This document shows, in pieces, positions 63,590 through 64,000 of a stretch of 64,000 nt of DNA. Source of the stretch: Aphelocoma coerulescens (taxonomy: Eukaryota; Chordata; Aves; Passeriformes; Corvidae). The stretch spans positions 49,370,078-49,434,077 of the forward strand of contig NC_091014.1 in assembly GCF_041296385.1 (NCBI RefSeq), given 5' to 3'. The translations under genes and the position numbers were made by a program. Below the pieces are notes generated by a model, which was not told where the DNA came from, searched no databases, and saw only the letters and a program-made list of their open reading frames with translations. Each line of letters begins with the position of its first letter. Position 1 is the first letter of the stretch.

Positions 63590-64000
63590 ACATCTTCCTT
63601 AAGTGATCTGTTCCAGTACATTGCTACTCTTACTATTACAAAATGACTACATGTAGTTTAACCCTGATGTCTCTTTTGCCACAACTTAAATCCAGCCTTC
63701 ATGTCATTGTGCTTGAGAACAGTGTATTCCCTTCCTTTTTATAGGTACTTCTTACATATTTGAAATTTGTTATGCCTCTTTATAGCTGTTCTAGCATAAC
63801 AGACTGTGTTTGCTGGGCCTCTGGTTATTTTGTCGCTTGCCTCTGGAGCCTTTCCAAACAAGCTGCATTTTTAAGTGCCCAGAAGTGGTGACAGTATTTC
63901 AGTTGACTCAGATTTTACCAGGTTTCAATGGACAAGGAGCATTGCCTCATATGCTATGCTAACAGGACTTCCATTTAATGTGGTTAGTCCTTTTTTTTTT
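63590..64000 (-). mobile_element. Very old CR1/L3-like LINE fragment, runs off window
   Basis: On the plus strand the order of words follows the antisense of a CR1/L3-type 3' region: GATCTGTTCCAGTACATTGC, then CCACAACTTAAATCC, CTTTTTATAGGTACTTCTTACATATTTGAA, CTTGCCTCTGGAGCCTTTCC and CCAGAAGTGGTGACAGTATTTCAGTTGA. Heavy divergence suggests an element older than the bird radiation. The 5' end of the element lies beyond the window. Confidence 0.7.

Noticed and set aside
1..64000. CRISPR array, operon or prokaryotic mobile element
   Set aside because: No regularly spaced repeats with unique spacers and no dense coding exist; the sequence is clearly from a vertebrate nuclear genome.

Overview
This window looks like a piece of a bird nuclear genome: a long AT-rich, gene-poor stretch that is intergenic or intronic, broken by a few sharply GC-rich CpG islands. 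The evidence for a bird is the repeat content. There are 3'-end fragments of CR1 LINEs, two of them carrying the typical CR1 tail of TTCTATGAT/TTCTGTGAT-type units. There is also a solo LTR closely resembling a passerine/neoavian ERVK-type LTR, and two further solo LTRs with clean target-site duplications. There are no bacterial-style operons, no CRISPR array, and no long ORF that I can recognise as a conserved protein. Most open frames are chance frames, or lie in CpG islands, LTRs or tRNA genes.

Layout. 1-6.4 kb: single-copy AT-rich DNA. 6.44-7.11 kb: a CpG island with a pure TGCGG pentanucleotide array and a near-perfect CTCF motif. 7.95-8.39 kb: a solo LTR with 9-bp inverted ends and a 4-bp target duplication. 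8.4-39.7 kb: single-copy DNA with simple repeats, a 38-bp perfect AT palindrome, a 25-bp tandem repeat, an (AT)n microsatellite, and several stretches that look like conserved non-coding elements. 39.67-40.60 kb: two CR1 3' fragments on the minus strand, next to a CpG island at 40.62-41.13 kb. 41.1-49.4 kb: nothing recognisable. 49.40-50.00 kb: ERVK-type solo LTR. 51.27-52.63 kb: a 1.36-kb solo LTR with a 5-bp target duplication, a GC-rich module and a 21-C run. 52.6-59.4 kb: single-copy DNA with two candidate regulatory stretches. 59.39-60.15 kb: an old CR1 fragment on the plus strand. 61.53-62.48 kb: a CpG island holding the only certain genes of the window. 63.59-64.00 kb: a very old CR1/L3-like fragment running off the end.

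The certain genes are three Pol III tRNA genes: two identical tRNA-Asp(GTC) genes in convergent orientation (61780-61851 plus, 61964-62035 minus) and one tRNA-Trp(CCA) (62494-62565 plus). Each has intact A and B boxes and a downstream T-run. From memory, human chromosome 12q23 has a neighbouring tRNA-Asp(GTC)/tRNA-Trp(CCA) pair just upstream of TMPO. If that synteny holds, this window is the gene-poor flank on the RMST side of TMPO, which would explain the lack of coding exons. A plausible spliced transcript starts in the same island and would carry the tRNA-Trp gene inside a 207-bp intron. This is the most interesting unproven structure here.
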